This document shows positions 24,042-32,466 of a stretch of DNA of 39,699 nucleotides, piece after piece. A model generated the notes under the pieces. It was not told the DNA's origin. It saw only the letters and a program-made list of their open reading frames with translations, and did no database searches. Location of the stretch: positions 1 through 39,699 of the forward strand of contig SVDR01000015.1 of the NCBI GenBank assembly GCA_015057755.1, given 5' to 3'. The DNA is from Lachnoclostridium sp. (lineage in GTDB: Bacteria; Bacillota_A; Clostridia; Lachnospirales; Lachnospiraceae). The position numbers were made by a program, and so were the translations under genes. Each line of letters begins with the position of its first letter. Position 1 is the first letter of the stretch.

Positions 24042-24365
24042 TTATTTTTGTCCTGTTACCACCATATAACGGTTGTGGGCATCCTTGATGCAGGCGATCA
24101 GCGGTTTCTGGGTCAGCGCAAAATAGCGCGCTTTAATCTCCATTTCCATTACCTTCACATCATCTTTCAGGCTTTTTCCGATCAGCATAGACGCAACAAA
24201 TTTTTTCGTCACTTCCAGGATCGTATTGCAGTCCATATCAAGGATCTCCCCAGTCTCTTTATTTAATACCAGGCTGATGTAAAATTCACCATGCAGGTTA
24301 TAAATCGCATCCTCACGACTCGGCTTTGCCTGACCGACCACAAGAATTGTATTCTGTTCGTACAT
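24042..24365 (-). CDS. DUF3870-family protein
   Basis: A 107-residue soluble protein of the DUF3870 family, recognisable from its start (NTILVVGQAKPSREDAIYNL) and the GEFYISLVLNKETGEILDMD segment. Its function is not known to me. The ATG at 24365 is preceded by AAGGAG. It heads an apparent operon with the ABC ATPase and permease genes. Small proteins of this family are often found beside transporter genes, so a regulatory or accessory role is possible. It is divergent from the D-glutamate-cyclase-like gene. Confidence 0.7.
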   Translation of the reverse strand: MYEQNTILVVGQAKPSREDAIYNLHGEFYISLVLNKETGEILDMDCNTILEVTKKFVASMLIGKSLKDDVKVMEMEIKARYFALTQKPLIACIKDAHNRYMVVTGQK

Positions 24366-24421
24366 GCCTCTATCTCCTTTTCTCTCAAGAATGTCTTTCG
24401 TTCTTTCGATTCTATGCTGTT

Positions 24422-24427
24422 ATTATA
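24422..24427 (-). promoter_or_regulatory. Extended -10 of the DUF3870-ABC operon
   Basis: On the minus strand TGC-TATAAT forms an extended -10, about 60 bases before the ATG at 24365. The -35 is poor. Confidence 0.55.
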
Positions 24428-24468
24428 GCACACCGCACATTTCTTTCCATCTTTTTCTAAAATCCACA

Positions 24469-24497
24469 TTGACAGAATATCAAGTTTTTATTATGAT
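24469..24497 (+). promoter_or_regulatory. Promoter of the D-glutamate-cyclase-like gene
   Basis: Consensus TTGACA (24469-24474) and TATGAT (24492-24497), 17-bp spacer. Transcription should start near 24504, leaving a leader of about 145 bases. Confidence 0.7.
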
Positions 24498-24530
24498 AAT
24501 TGAGGAATTGAAACGATTCTTTTATTTAAT

Positions 24531-24608
24531 GGGACTCCTGCCCGGATGTTCCCTTCTTAAATAAGAGCCATGAATCTTTTACGGGATTAGTGGGTCTTTT
24601 TTTATTTT
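24531..24608 (+). ncRNA. Structured leader with terminator-like stem (candidate attenuator or riboswitch)
   Basis: The leader can fold into nested helices: GACTC (24533-24537) with GGGTC (24592-24596), CCCG (24541-24544) with CGGG (24582-24585), and TCTTA (24555-24559) with TAAGA (24562-24566). The outer helix is directly followed by seven T (24597-24603), as in an intrinsic terminator. A competing hairpin, GGGA (24531-24534) with TCCC (24550-24553), would break the outer helix. This arrangement, between a good promoter and the gene, suggests control by attenuation. It does not match a riboswitch class I can name. Confidence 0.45.
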
Positions 24609-24648
24609 CAAAGCCCCATGTTTATGTATTCCTACGGAGGATAATACC

Positions 24649-25530
24649 ATGACTTTTTTTACTGAATTAGATAACATAATGAAACAGGACATCGGCGGCC
24701 GCGGATTCCTTGGCGCACTTCCGGCAAACCCTGTAAAAGAAGTGCTTGATACTTTTGCAAATGCCAAACGTGCACTTCTTCTTTCCGGTTTTCCGGTACG
24801 TATGGCAGACGGCTCTTTTATTGGTGAAACAGATGGTCCATCCGGCACCGCAAACCTTGCATTCGCCCTCACAGAAGCCGGTATTGATGTTCTTGTTGTA
24901 ACGGATCAGTCTTCTTTTCATTTGTTTGAAGAAGCTCTCCGCTTCCGCGCTCCGAAAGCAAAACTGGCTCTTCTTCCTGAAGAAAACACAGCAGAATTTA
25001 TTCAGACTACGGTTCGCACATTTGCGCCGACACATTTTATCAGTCTGGAGCGTCCGGGAAAAGCGACCGACGGCCATTACCACAATATGCGCGGCGAGTT
25101 TATCGACGATATGATCACAGACTCCTCTCTTTTTCTGGCTGAAGCCAAAGCATGCGGTGCTGTAACAATCTGCATCGGAGATGGCGGAAATGAAATGGGC
25201 ATGGGTTCTTTCCGAAATGAAGTGACAGCAAATGTTCCTTGCGGTGAACTGATCTGTGCCAAAGACTGCGCCGAGTTTCCATTGACAAGCGGTGTATCCA
25301 ACTGGTGGGGATGGGGACTGGCTGCTTTGCTTTCTTTGCAAACCGGCAAAAATCTTCTTCCTTCCGAATCAGAAGAAACCGAGCTGTTACATCGTGTTGT
25401 TCTGGCCGGAGGAGTTGACGGATGTACAAAGGAAAATACTGACACAGTGGATAACCTTTCTCTGGAGGATCACCTTACTCTCCTGCGAGATGTCAATGAA
25501 TTGGTCTCCCGCCAGCTTTCCGATATTTAA
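24649..25530 (+). CDS. D-glutamate cyclase-like protein (DUF4392)
   Basis: A 293-residue protein of the DUF4392/GLUCM-like family, related to the C-terminal domain of mammalian D-glutamate cyclase, which converts D-glutamate to 5-oxo-D-proline. Conserved features include GFPVRMADGSFIGETDGPSG near the N-terminus, a Rossmann-like DVLVVTD strand, and the GDGGNEMGMGSF segment around residue 180. The start ATG 24649 follows CGGAGG. There is no signal peptide. It is monocistronic, preceded by a structured leader and followed by hairpins. It might degrade D-glutamate from cell-wall turnover, but the activity is inferred from the family. Confidence 0.8.
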   Translation: MTFFTELDNIMKQDIGGRGFLGALPANPVKEVLDTFANAKRALLLSGFPVRMADGSFIGETDGPSGTANLAFALTEAGIDVLVVTDQSSFHLFEEALRFRAPKAKLALLPEENTAEFIQTTVRTFAPTHFISLERPGKATDGHYHNMRGEFIDDMITDSSLFLAEAKACGAVTICIGDGGNEMGMGSFRNEVTANVPCGELICAKDCAEFPLTSGVSNWWGWGLAALLSLQTGKNLLPSESEETELLHRVVLAGGVDGCTKENTDTVDNLSLEDHLTLLRDVNELVSRQLSDI

Positions 25531-25561
25531 TACGATTTTTTCTTAATACCTCATTTATACA

Positions 25562-25631
25562 GCCTCCCCGGGAGGCACTTTCCAAACCCCAAAAGGCGAC
25601 TGCCGGATCTCACTTCCTGCAATCGCCTTTT
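25562..25631. terminator. Two hairpins between the cyclase gene and leuD
   Basis: GCCTCCC-C-GGGAGGC is a compact GC palindrome at 25562-25576. A second stem, AAAAGGCGA (25591-25599) with TCGCCTTTT (25623-25631), has a T tract on the plus strand and TTTT on the minus strand. The second serves as a bidirectional terminator for these convergent genes. Confidence 0.75.
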
Positions 25632-25635
25632 TCTC

Positions 25636-26124
25636 TTAATTATCTGCGTTGATATAATTGATCAGACCGCCTGCAGAAATGATCTTCTGCATAAACGGCG
25701 GGAACGCCTGACCTTTATAGCTTTCATTCTTTGTAATATTGTGGATCATACCGCTGTCAAAATCAATCTCCACTTCGTCTCCTGCCTCGATGGATTTTGC
25801 AGCTTCCGCACACTCAATGATCGGAAGACCGATATTGATCGCATTGCGATAGAAAATACGTGCAAATGTTTCTGCGATCACACAGCTGACTCCTGCGCAC
25901 TTAATTACTAACGGCGCATGTTCACGGGAAGAACCGCAGCCAAAATTCTTCTGGGCCACCATGATATCACCCTTCTGAACAGTCTTGATAAACTCTTTAT
26001 CGATATCTTCCATACAATGTTTTGCCAGTTCCATTCCATCTGTGATATTCAGATAACGAGCCGGGATAATAACATCAGTATCAACGTTGTCTCCATATTT
26101 ATATACTTTGCCTTTAGCCTGCAT
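25636..26124 (-). CDS. leuD: 3-isopropylmalate dehydratase, small subunit (LeuD type)
   Basis: A 162-residue swivel-domain subunit. It begins [21 protein letters not shown], typical of archaeal-type LeuD/HacB, and has the conserved [12 protein letters not shown] motif containing substrate-binding residues. With LeuC it isomerises 2-isopropylmalate to 3-isopropylmalate in leucine synthesis. The gene is 15 bases after leuC, with its own AAGGAG site. Neither leuA nor leuB is in the window, so related activities (homoaconitase or another hydroxyacid dehydratase) cannot be excluded. Confidence 0.9.
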   Translation of the reverse strand: MQAKGKVYKYGDNVDTDVIIPARYLNITDGMELAKHCMEDIDKEFIKTVQKGDIMVAQKNFGCGSSREHAPLVIKCAGVSCVIAETFARIFYRNAINIGLPIIECAEAAKSIEAGDEVEIDFDSGMIHNITKNESYKGQAFPPFMQKIISAGGLINYINADN

Positions 26125-26139
26125 AAATCGTTCTCCTTC

Positions 26140-27405
26140 CTACATTCCGATCTCAGCCGGTCCGGAAATCTTTCCGGTTACAGCGCTTGCTGCTGCCACT
26201 GCCGGGCTTGCAAGATAAACTTCGGAATCCACATGTCCCATACGTCCTACGAAGTTACGGTTTGTCGTGGATACACAGCGCTCGCCTGCTGCCAGAATAC
26301 CCATATAACCACCAAGACACGGTCCACAAGTCGGGGTGCTGACAACCGCTCCTGCTTCGATAAAGATTTCAAGCAGTCCTTCTCTCATAGACTGTAAATA
26401 GATTGCCTGCGTTGCCGGAATAATGATACAGCGAACGTTCTTTGCAACCTTCCTGCCCTTTAAGATCGCAGCTGCCTCACGCATATCCTGGAGACGTCCG
26501 TTTGTACAGGAACCGATCACAACCTGATCAATCTTCACATTGTCAAAGGTACCGATTTCTTTAGTATTTTCCGGAAGATGCGGGAAAGATACTGTCGATT
26601 TCAATGTGGAAAGATCAATGGTATAAGTCGCCTCATACTCTGCATCCTCATCTGCCTTATATACCGTATATATCTTTTTACTATGTTCCTTCATGTATTC
26701 AATGGTCTTTTCGTCTACCGGGAAAATACCATTCTTTCCACCGGCCTCAATCGCCATATTACAGATTGTAAAACGATCATCCATGGAAAGGTGTGCAATA
26801 CCATCGCCAAAGAATTCCATCGATTTATAAAGAGCACCATCCACTCCGATCATTCCAATAATGTGAAGAATGATATCTTTACCGCTGATCCACGGATTCG
26901 GTTTTCCTGTCAGAACAAACTTTAATGCGGACGGAACCTTAAACCATGCTTTACCGGTTACCATACCAGCTGCCATATCTGTACTTCCGACACCTGTGGA
27001 AAATGCACCAAGCGCACCATATGTACATGTGTGAGAATCTGCACCGATCACAGCGTCACCTGCCACTACCAGACCTTTTTCCGGAAGCAGCGCATGCTCA
27101 ATACCCATGCATCCAACATCAAAATAGTTTACGATTTCATGCTCATTTGCAAAATCACGGCAGCATTTGCAGTTCTCTGCAGACTTGATATCCTTATTCG
27201 GAATAAAATGATCCATAACAAGAGCGATCTTCTCTTTATCAAACACGCTCTGCTCGTTCATTTTTTTCATCTCATTGATCGCAACCGGAGAAGTGATATC
27301 ATTTCCGAGTACCATATCCAGATTGGCTTCGATCAACTGGCCTGCTTCTACTTTATCTAATCCGGCGTGTGCTGCCAGAATTTTCTGTGTCATTGTCATT
27401 CCCAT
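26140..27405 (-). CDS. leuC: 3-isopropylmalate dehydratase, large subunit (LeuC type)
   Basis: A 421-residue aconitase-superfamily protein of the archaeal-type LeuC length. The [4Fe-4S] ligands are visible as a single Cys ([10 protein letters not shown]) and a CxxC pair ([10 protein letters not shown]). The [20 protein letters not shown] segment is conserved in the family. It binds the cluster and acts with LeuD. I chose ATG 27405 ([15 protein letters not shown]) because AAAGGAG lies eight bases upstream; an in-frame ATG at 27486 would add 27 residues that overlap the promoter region. It is divergent from a LysR gene that probably regulates it. Confidence 0.9.
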   Translation of the reverse strand: MGMTMTQKILAAHAGLDKVEAGQLIEANLDMVLGNDITSPVAINEMKKMNEQSVFDKEKIALVMDHFIPNKDIKSAENCKCCRDFANEHEIVNYFDVGCMGIEHALLPEKGLVVAGDAVIGADSHTCTYGALGAFSTGVGSTDMAAGMVTGKAWFKVPSALKFVLTGKPNPWISGKDIILHIIGMIGVDGALYKSMEFFGDGIAHLSMDDRFTICNMAIEAGGKNGIFPVDEKTIEYMKEHSKKIYTVYKADEDAEYEATYTIDLSTLKSTVSFPHLPENTKEIGTFDNVKIDQVVIGSCTNGRLQDMREAAAILKGRKVAKNVRCIIIPATQAIYLQSMREGLLEIFIEAGAVVSTPTCGPCLGGYMGILAAGERCVSTTNRNFVGRMGHVDSEVYLASPAVAAASAVTGKISGPAEIGM

Positions 27406-27436
27406 ACGGAGATCTCCTTTCTCACTCCAGAATTCG

Positions 27437-27482
27437 ATTTCTATTATTGACATTTTATCACACCCGTAACTATAATAGAAAT
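27437..27482. repeat. Perfect 11-bp inverted repeat across the leuC/lysR promoters
   Basis: ATTTCTATTAT (27437-27447) and its exact complement ATAATAGAAAT (27472-27482), with 24 bases between the arms. It spans the lysR promoter and the region just upstream of leuC. A further similar sequence, AATAAGAATAG, follows at about 27486. The symmetry fits binding of a LysR tetramer. Confidence 0.7.
27447..27476 (+). promoter_or_regulatory. Promoter of the lysR gene next to leuC
   Basis: TTGACA (27447-27452) and TATAAT (27471-27476), both consensus, with an 18-bp spacer. Both hexamers overlap the inverted repeat arms, so binding there should repress the regulator's own promoter. On the other strand a weaker TTCTAT/TAAAAT pair could serve leuC. 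Confidence 0.75.
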
Positions 27483-27521
27483 ACATAATAAGAATAGCAA
27501 CTATGAAAAGAGGTTATAAAT

Positions 27522-28403
27522 ATGGAGCAACATCTTTCCCAATATCGTATCTTTTATGAGGTCGCGCGCTGCGGAAATATCTCCCGCGCTGCCAAAGAAT
27601 TATATATCAGCCAGCCTGCCATCAGTAAAGCCATCAGCAAACTGGAAGAAAACCTGAACACGAAACTGTTCATTCGAAACTCCCGCGGAGTACAGCTGAC
27701 TAAAGAGGGCACCATCCTGTTCCAGCACATCAATTCTGCCTTTGAATCGATCCATCGCGGCGAACGGGAACTGAAGCGAATCCACGATTTCCACATCGGA
27801 CATTTGAAGATCGGTGTCAGCAACACACTCTGTAAATACGTGCTTCTTCCATATTTAAAAGCATTTGTCGAGAAATATCCTCATGTCAATATCTCCATCG
27901 AAAGTCAGTCGACCAGCCGTACCCTGGAGATGCTGGATGCGCGGAATATTGATCTGGGCCTCGTTGCAGAGCCAAAGAACCGAAAAGGCCTAAACTTTAC
28001 TCCTGTCATGGAAATCAGCGACGTCTTTGTCTGCACTCCGGCTTACATGGAGCATCTCCTTCTCCGTGAAGGCGAATGCCCGGACATCTTCCAGGCCGGA
28101 AATATTATTCTTCTCGACCGCAGCAATATGAGCCGTAAGCACGTTGACACTTATCTTACCGATCATCAGATTGAAGTGAACCAGTTACTGGAAGTGACCG
28201 ACATGACGCTCGGCATCGAATTTGCAAAGATCGGTCTGGGAATCTCCTGTGTCGTCAAAGAATTTGTTGAAAATGAATTAAAAAACGGAACCCTAATCGA
28301 GATTCCGTTGGAACTTCCAATTCCAAAACGTGTCATCGGATTTGCGTACCATGCTTCGGAAGAGTCCGAGACATTACAGGAATTCCTGGATTTCTGCAAG
28401 TAA
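27522..28403 (+). CDS. LysR-family transcriptional regulator (probable leuCD regulator)
   Basis: A 293-residue LysR protein. The HTH is in residues ~5-65 (YEVARCGNISRAAKELYISQ, then PAISKAISKLEENLNTKLF) and the effector domain is in ~90-290. The ATG at 27522 follows GAGGTT. It is transcribed away from leuCD; the shared 116-bp region contains an exact inverted repeat overlapping its promoter, which points to autoregulation and control of leuCD. By analogy with CysB/LeuO-type control the coinducer could be a pathway intermediate, but the sequence does not show it. Confidence 0.85.
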   Translation: MEQHLSQYRIFYEVARCGNISRAAKELYISQPAISKAISKLEENLNTKLFIRNSRGVQLTKEGTILFQHINSAFESIHRGERELKRIHDFHIGHLKIGVSNTLCKYVLLPYLKAFVEKYPHVNISIESQSTSRTLEMLDARNIDLGLVAEPKNRKGLNFTPVMEISDVFVCTPAYMEHLLLREGECPDIFQAGNIILLDRSNMSRKHVDTYLTDHQIEVNQLLEVTDMTLGIEFAKIGLGISCVVKEFVENELKNGTLIEIPLELPIPKRVIGFAYHASEESETLQEFLDFCK

Positions 28404-28428
28404 AAAGAGGTGCTCAGGGCGCCTCTTT
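28404..28428. terminator. Intrinsic terminator between lysR and nudC
   Basis: A 10-bp stem with one G-T pair (AAAGAGGTGC at 28404-28413, GCGCCTCTTT at 28419-28428), with T-rich ends in both directions. It starts right after the lysR stop and ends one base before the nudC stop. Confidence 0.75.
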
Positions 28429-28429
28429 C

Positions 28430-29314
28430 TTACTCCGGTTTGTATCCGGTCGCAGCATAGAAATTCTCTAAGCTGCCATATTTAAACACCATTTTCAACT
28501 CTGAACCAATGCTGTTCATCATCGTTTCATCCGGGATCTCTTCTCTGGAAAACCATCCTGCTTCGGAAAGTTCGTCCTCCTGTAAAACGATCGTATCGTC
28601 ATCACCATCCAATTCCGCAAAGAAACCGATCATCTCTGTGTCGGAAAATGCCCACGGCTGGCTCTTGTAATAACGGATATTTTTTACCTTCAGACCAACT
28701 TCTTCCATAACTTCACGGCGAACGGTGTCCTCGAAGGTCTCACCAATCTCAACAAAACCGGCGATCAGCGCATATCCGCGGTACGGGTTGCTGCTCACAC
28801 GATAACGGGACATGACAATCTTATCTCCATTTGTGATTCCCACAATGACTGCCGGGGAAATCTTCGGATACTCGGTCTGACCGCAGTGTGGGCAGACCAG
28901 CGCACGTTCCTTTTTGCTGTCCTCTGTTCTGTGACCGCAGCGGCCGCAATACTGTCTGCTCTCTTTCCAGCGATGGATCTGAGTCGCAGTAATACCGGCA
29001 AACGCCTGATACATCGGAGTCATGGTGCGGAAAACCGGAGTTTTGCAAAATTCAAATCCATTTTCCTCTCCGTGTTCCATCTCAGTCACATAATAATACT
29101 TGATATCATCTATAGCAAATAAATAATATGCTTTCTCTTTCAGCTTCGCCTTTTCCTTTGGAAAAGCTGCAAAACACGGGATCTCATAACTGCTGTCCGC
29201 TTTCTTTCTCAGCAGTGTCTGGTTGTTTTTCATGTATAAAACATAGTCGCAGTCCTGAGCTTCAGGCTGGCCATATGTAAGGTCAAATTTATGTGGTCCG
29301 ATATCCTGGATCAT
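28430..29314 (-). CDS. nudC: NAD+ diphosphatase / NADH pyrophosphatase (NudC type)
   Basis: A 294-residue Nudix enzyme with the NudC layout: N-terminal domain, a four-Cys zinc ribbon (CGRCG and CPHCG) at about residues 120-145, then a Nudix domain with GFVEIGE...REVMEEVG. The NudC-specific motif SQPWAFSDTEM follows the Nudix box and marks NAD(H) specificity. It splits NAD(H) to NMN(H) and AMP and in some bacteria removes NAD caps from RNA. The start at 29314 has AAAGGAG. It is monocistronic and converges on the lysR gene over a shared terminator. Confidence 0.9.
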   Translation of the reverse strand: MIQDIGPHKFDLTYGQPEAQDCDYVLYMKNNQTLLRKKADSSYEIPCFAAFPKEKAKLKEKAYYLFAIDDIKYYYVTEMEHGEENGFEFCKTPVFRTMTPMYQAFAGITATQIHRWKESRQYCGRCGHRTEDSKKERALVCPHCGQTEYPKISPAVIVGITNGDKIVMSRYRVSSNPYRGYALIAGFVEIGETFEDTVRREVMEEVGLKVKNIRYYKSQPWAFSDTEMIGFFAELDGDDDTIVLQEDELSEAGWFSREEIPDETMMNSIGSELKMVFKYGSLENFYAATGYKPE

Positions 29315-29354
29315 ACTTGTATTTCTCCTTTATTTCATCATTATTTCTATGATA

Positions 29355-29376
29355 TGACAATCATCGTTTTTTGTCA
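29355..29376. repeat. Inverted repeat upstream of the MATE gene
   Basis: TGACAA (29355-29360) and TTGTCA (29371-29376), 10 bases apart, ten bases before the -35 of the MATE promoter. This could be an operator for the MATE gene or for nudC, which starts 41 bases to the left. Confidence 0.35.
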
Positions 29377-29385
29377 AATTATACC

Positions 29386-29414
29386 TTGACTCTATATAGC
29401 ACTTCTTATATAAT
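29386..29414 (+). promoter_or_regulatory. Promoter of the MATE exporter gene
   Basis: TTGACT (29386-29391) and TATAAT (29409-29414), 17-bp spacer. This is one of the strongest promoter matches in the window. No riboswitch fold is evident in the ~45-base leader. Confidence 0.8.
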
Positions 29415-29465
29415 CATTCCTGTTGCCTAGATTATATTACGCTTACAACTCAGAAAGGAGTCCTC

Positions 29466-30830
29466 ATGCAGCAGGAAAACAAAATGGGCGTTATGCCCAT
29501 CAATAAATTGATCATTTCCATGTCTCTGCCAATGATCATCTCCATGCTAGTACAAGCATTGTACAATATCATTGACAGTATGTTCGTAGCCCAGATCAGT
29601 GAAAACGCGCTTACCGCCGTATCACTTGCATTCCCGGCACAGAACCTGATGATTGCTGTTTCCACCGGTACCGGAGTTGGTATTAATGCAAGCCTCTCCA
29701 GAAGTCTCGGTGAAAAACATTTTGACAAAGCAAACCAGATTGCAACTCATGCAATTTTCCTTGCTTTCTGCAGCTATCTGGCGTTTGCGATCTTTGGTAT
29801 CTGCTTTGCTGAAACCTTTTACCGCATGCAGACCGACATTCCGGAAATCATTGAATACGGAACCACTTATTTAAGAATCTGTACTATCTGCTCGGTAGGT
29901 TTATTCTTTGAGATCGCGATTGAGCGTTTGCTCCAGTCAACCGGTAAGACTTTCTACTCCATGATCGTTCAGGGTATCGGCGCTATCTGCAACATTATCC
30001 TTGATCCGATCTTCATTTTCGGTCTTTTCGGTATGCCGAAAATGGGCGTTGCCGGTGCTGCGATCGCAACTGTAGCAGGTCAGATCATTGCAGCAATCGT
30101 TGGTCTTTTCCTGAACCGTGCAAAGAATACGGAAATCCATGTTTCCTTCAAGAATTTCCGTCCAAACGGTCACATTATCAGCCAGATCTACTCCGTTGGT
30201 ATTCCTTCCATCATCATGGCATCCATCGGAAGTATTATGACATTCGGTATGAACAAGATCCTTATCGGATTCTCTTCTACCGCAACCGCTGTATTCGGCG
30301 TGTACTTTAAGCTCCAGAGCTTTATCTTCATGCCGGTATTCGGTTTAAACAACGGTACAGTTCCGATCATCGCATACAACTACGGTGCAAGAAGACCGGA
30401 ACGAATCACAAAGACATTAAAATTAGCGATCATTTACGCGGTTTCCATCATGACCATCGGTTTCGCGATCTTCCAGCTGGTTCCGGACAAGCTCTTACTG
30501 ATCTTCAATGCTTCCGACCTTATGCTCGAAATCGGCGTTCCGGCTCTGAGAATCATTTCCATCAGCTTCATGGCGGCCGGCTACGGAATCGCATGCTCCT
30601 CCATGTTCCAGGCCCTTGGCCACGGTATGATGAGCCTTTGGATGTCCGTTGTTCGTCAGCTGGTTGTATTACTTCCGGTTGCATTTATCATGTCCAAGAT
30701 CGGCGGCCTCAGCTATGTCTGGGTTGCATTCCCGGTTGCAGAGATCTCCTCTGTAATTCTTGCAACCGTATTCTTAATGAAAATCTACAAACAGAAAATT
30801 CAGCCAATGAAAGAACACACAGAAGCGTAA
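29466..30830 (+). CDS. MATE-family multidrug/organic cation exporter
   Basis: A 454-residue protein with about 12 membrane segments in two similar halves, typical of MATE transporters (NorM/DinF-like branch common in Clostridia). The first half starts MPINKLIISMSLPMIISMLV; the second repeats the pattern (GIPSIIMASIGSIMTFGMNK). MATE proteins export cationic drugs or metabolites using Na+ or H+. The ATG at 29466 follows AAAGGAG. It is monocistronic, with its own promoter and terminator. The substrate cannot be predicted from sequence. Confidence 0.9.
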   Translation: MQQENKMGVMPINKLIISMSLPMIISMLVQALYNIIDSMFVAQISENALTAVSLAFPAQNLMIAVSTGTGVGINASLSRSLGEKHFDKANQIATHAIFLAFCSYLAFAIFGICFAETFYRMQTDIPEIIEYGTTYLRICTICSVGLFFEIAIERLLQSTGKTFYSMIVQGIGAICNIILDPIFIFGLFGMPKMGVAGAAIATVAGQIIAAIVGLFLNRAKNTEIHVSFKNFRPNGHIISQIYSVGIPSIIMASIGSIMTFGMNKILIGFSSTATAVFGVYFKLQSFIFMPVFGLNNGTVPIIAYNYGARRPERITKTLKLAIIYAVSIMTIGFAIFQLVPDKLLLIFNASDLMLEIGVPALRIISISFMAAGYGIACSSMFQALGHGMMSLWMSVVRQLVVLLPVAFIMSKIGGLSYVWVAFPVAEISSVILATVFLMKIYKQKIQPMKEHTEA

Positions 30831-30843
30831 TCACATATAATAA

Positions 30844-30883
30844 GCAGGTGCCTGACGATCCCTCAAGAAAGTCTGGCACCTGC
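30844..30883. terminator. Intrinsic terminator between MATE and FAD-Rieske genes
   Basis: A perfect 9-bp stem (GCAGGTGCC at 30844-30852, complement at 30875-30883) followed by TTTTATTT on the plus strand and TTATTATA on the minus strand. Confidence 0.8.
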
Positions 30884-30886
30884 CTT

Positions 30887-32227
30887 TTATTTACTCTTAT
30901 CTCTTTGAGCCGGATTGTCCAATAACGTTCCGTCCTCCTTAAAACGGGAACCGTGACACGGGCAGTCCCACGTTCTCTCATAACGATTCCACTTTAATCT
31001 GCATCCCAAATGCGGACATCTCGGTTTTTGCAGGGAAAGAAAATTCTTCATGGTGTGAATCCCTTCACACAATAACATGCGAGCCGCCTGTTTTGTCCAT
31101 GGTCTCTGCGGAGCTACCATTGATGCATACGGATTGGCATTTCCCACGATCAAGTCACGAATTACCATCGCAGCAGCCATCGAGCCGGTCATTCCCCATT
31201 TTTCAAATCCGGTCGCCACATACCAGTTCGGCCTCCATTTTGAAAACACGCCAATATACGGAAGAGAATCCAATGTCATGCAATCCTGTGCAGACCATCT
31301 TGCAGTCTCCTCAAACTCCGGCCAAAAGCTTTTCGTCTCCCTGCGCAATGCCTCATATGGATTCTGCAGCTGCTGTACACCGGTTCTGTGACTTTTTCCG
31401 CCGACTAAGATCACATCTCCTGCACTTCGAAACGACAGACCATCCTGATCAATTCCATAATACATTCCCTCCATCTGACCGGTCGATCCGGACTCCGGAA
31501 GACGCACACCAAGAACATAACTTCTCTCCTGATGCATTTTAGCAAAATAAAATCCGGGAACATTCGGAAACGGAAAATGTGTTGCGAAAATAATATGTTT
31601 TGCCTTCAGGCTGCCTCGCTCCGTAAGGACTTCATTTCCCTTGACCCGCAGTACCCGTACCTGCTCGTAAACATCCAATCCGTCCACAATTCCATCTAAA
31701 AACCGCAATGGGTGAAACTGAGCCTGATTTTCATATTTGAGTGCCATTTTCACCGGAAACGGCAGTTCTGTTTCATATACGATCGAAGCCCTGATTCCAG
31801 CCTTCATTGCCTCGGCCCTCTCACGCTCCAAATCCTTAATTCCCTGCTCCGTCTTTGTATAAAGGTACGAAGGAAGACGTTTAAACTCACAGTCAATCCC
31901 GCGCCCTCGCACAATCCTCTCATATTCATCAATCGCACGCTCATTTAACCGTCCGAACCTGCTTGCTGTCTCGCTGTCAAAAATGCCAGCCAGCTTTGCA
32001 TAGATCAGACCATGCTGGGACGTGATCTTTGCCGTAGTGTTCTTCGTCTGACCACTGCAGATTTCTGCCGCCTCCAGCACGATTGCCTGAACACCGGATT
32101 CTTTTAATAAATAAGCACACAAAAGCCCCGCCATTCCTCCACCTATGATCACCACTTCCGCCGATTGAGGAAGTGGTTTTTTCTCTGTCAGAATACAGGG
32201 CTTTTCATCTGACCAAATGGACCGCAT
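30887..32227 (-). CDS. FAD-dependent oxidoreductase with C-terminal Rieske [2Fe-2S] domain
   Basis: A 446-residue protein. The N-terminal DAO-type FAD domain has the dinucleotide motif VVIIGGGMAGLLCAYLL (from ~residue 25). The last ~45 residues form a short Rieske domain with both ligand pairs: CPHLGC (Cys, His) and CPCHGSRF (Cys, His). Fusions of this kind are found in Firmicutes and cyanobacteria; their substrates are mostly unknown, although the FAD domain is related to glycine/D-amino-acid oxidases. ATG 32227 follows AGAGGTG. No partner redox genes are beside it, and there is no signal peptide. Confidence 0.88.
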   Translation of the reverse strand: MRSIWSDEKPCILTEKKPLPQSAEVVIIGGGMAGLLCAYLLKESGVQAIVLEAAEICSGQTKNTTAKITSQHGLIYAKLAGIFDSETASRFGRLNERAIDEYERIVRGRGIDCEFKRLPSYLYTKTEQGIKDLERERAEAMKAGIRASIVYETELPFPVKMALKYENQAQFHPLRFLDGIVDGLDVYEQVRVLRVKGNEVLTERGSLKAKHIIFATHFPFPNVPGFYFAKMHQERSYVLGVRLPESGSTGQMEGMYYGIDQDGLSFRSAGDVILVGGKSHRTGVQQLQNPYEALRRETKSFWPEFEETARWSAQDCMTLDSLPYIGVFSKWRPNWYVATGFEKWGMTGSMAAAMVIRDLIVGNANPYASMVAPQRPWTKQAARMLLCEGIHTMKNFLSLQKPRCPHLGCRLKWNRYERTWDCPCHGSRFKEDGTLLDNPAQRDKSK

Positions 32228-32391
32228 ATCAATCACCTCTGGTCATAGCTTATCCAATTTTTTATTTTCTAATCTTTCCATTTTGACACTCTGTAAATGT
32301 CATATTGAAACACACATTCGCATATAGTAATGATAACGATTCGCTTGTGATTGTTTTTTTGCGTCCGCAACTTGAACCATAACAATAGACT

Positions 32392-32434
32392 ATTCTTATG
32401 GGTATTGGTAAGAATTTCTTTTCAAAAGTAAAAT
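32392..32434 (+). promoter_or_regulatory. Inverted repeat and putative promoter of the GTG-start XRE gene
   Basis: ATTCTTA (32392-32398) and TAAGAAT (32409-32415) form a perfect 7-bp inverted repeat with a 10-base gap. It overlaps a possible -35 (TTGGTA, 32405-32410) that pairs with TAAAAT (32429-32434) at 18 bp. This could be the operator of the regulator at 32467. The rest of 32228-32391 shows no gene. Confidence 0.45.
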
Positions 32435-32466
32435 ATCCGTAAAACCAGCCAAACAGGAGAAATAAC

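Noticed and set aside
29415..29465. Possible guanidine riboswitch before the MATE gene
   Set aside because: The leader is only about 45 bases after the promoter and shows no terminator or conserved paired loops.
32310..32345. Fur-box-like sequence (AATGATAACGATT)
   Set aside because: Only one half resembles the consensus. The second half does not match, and neither neighbouring gene is an obvious iron gene.
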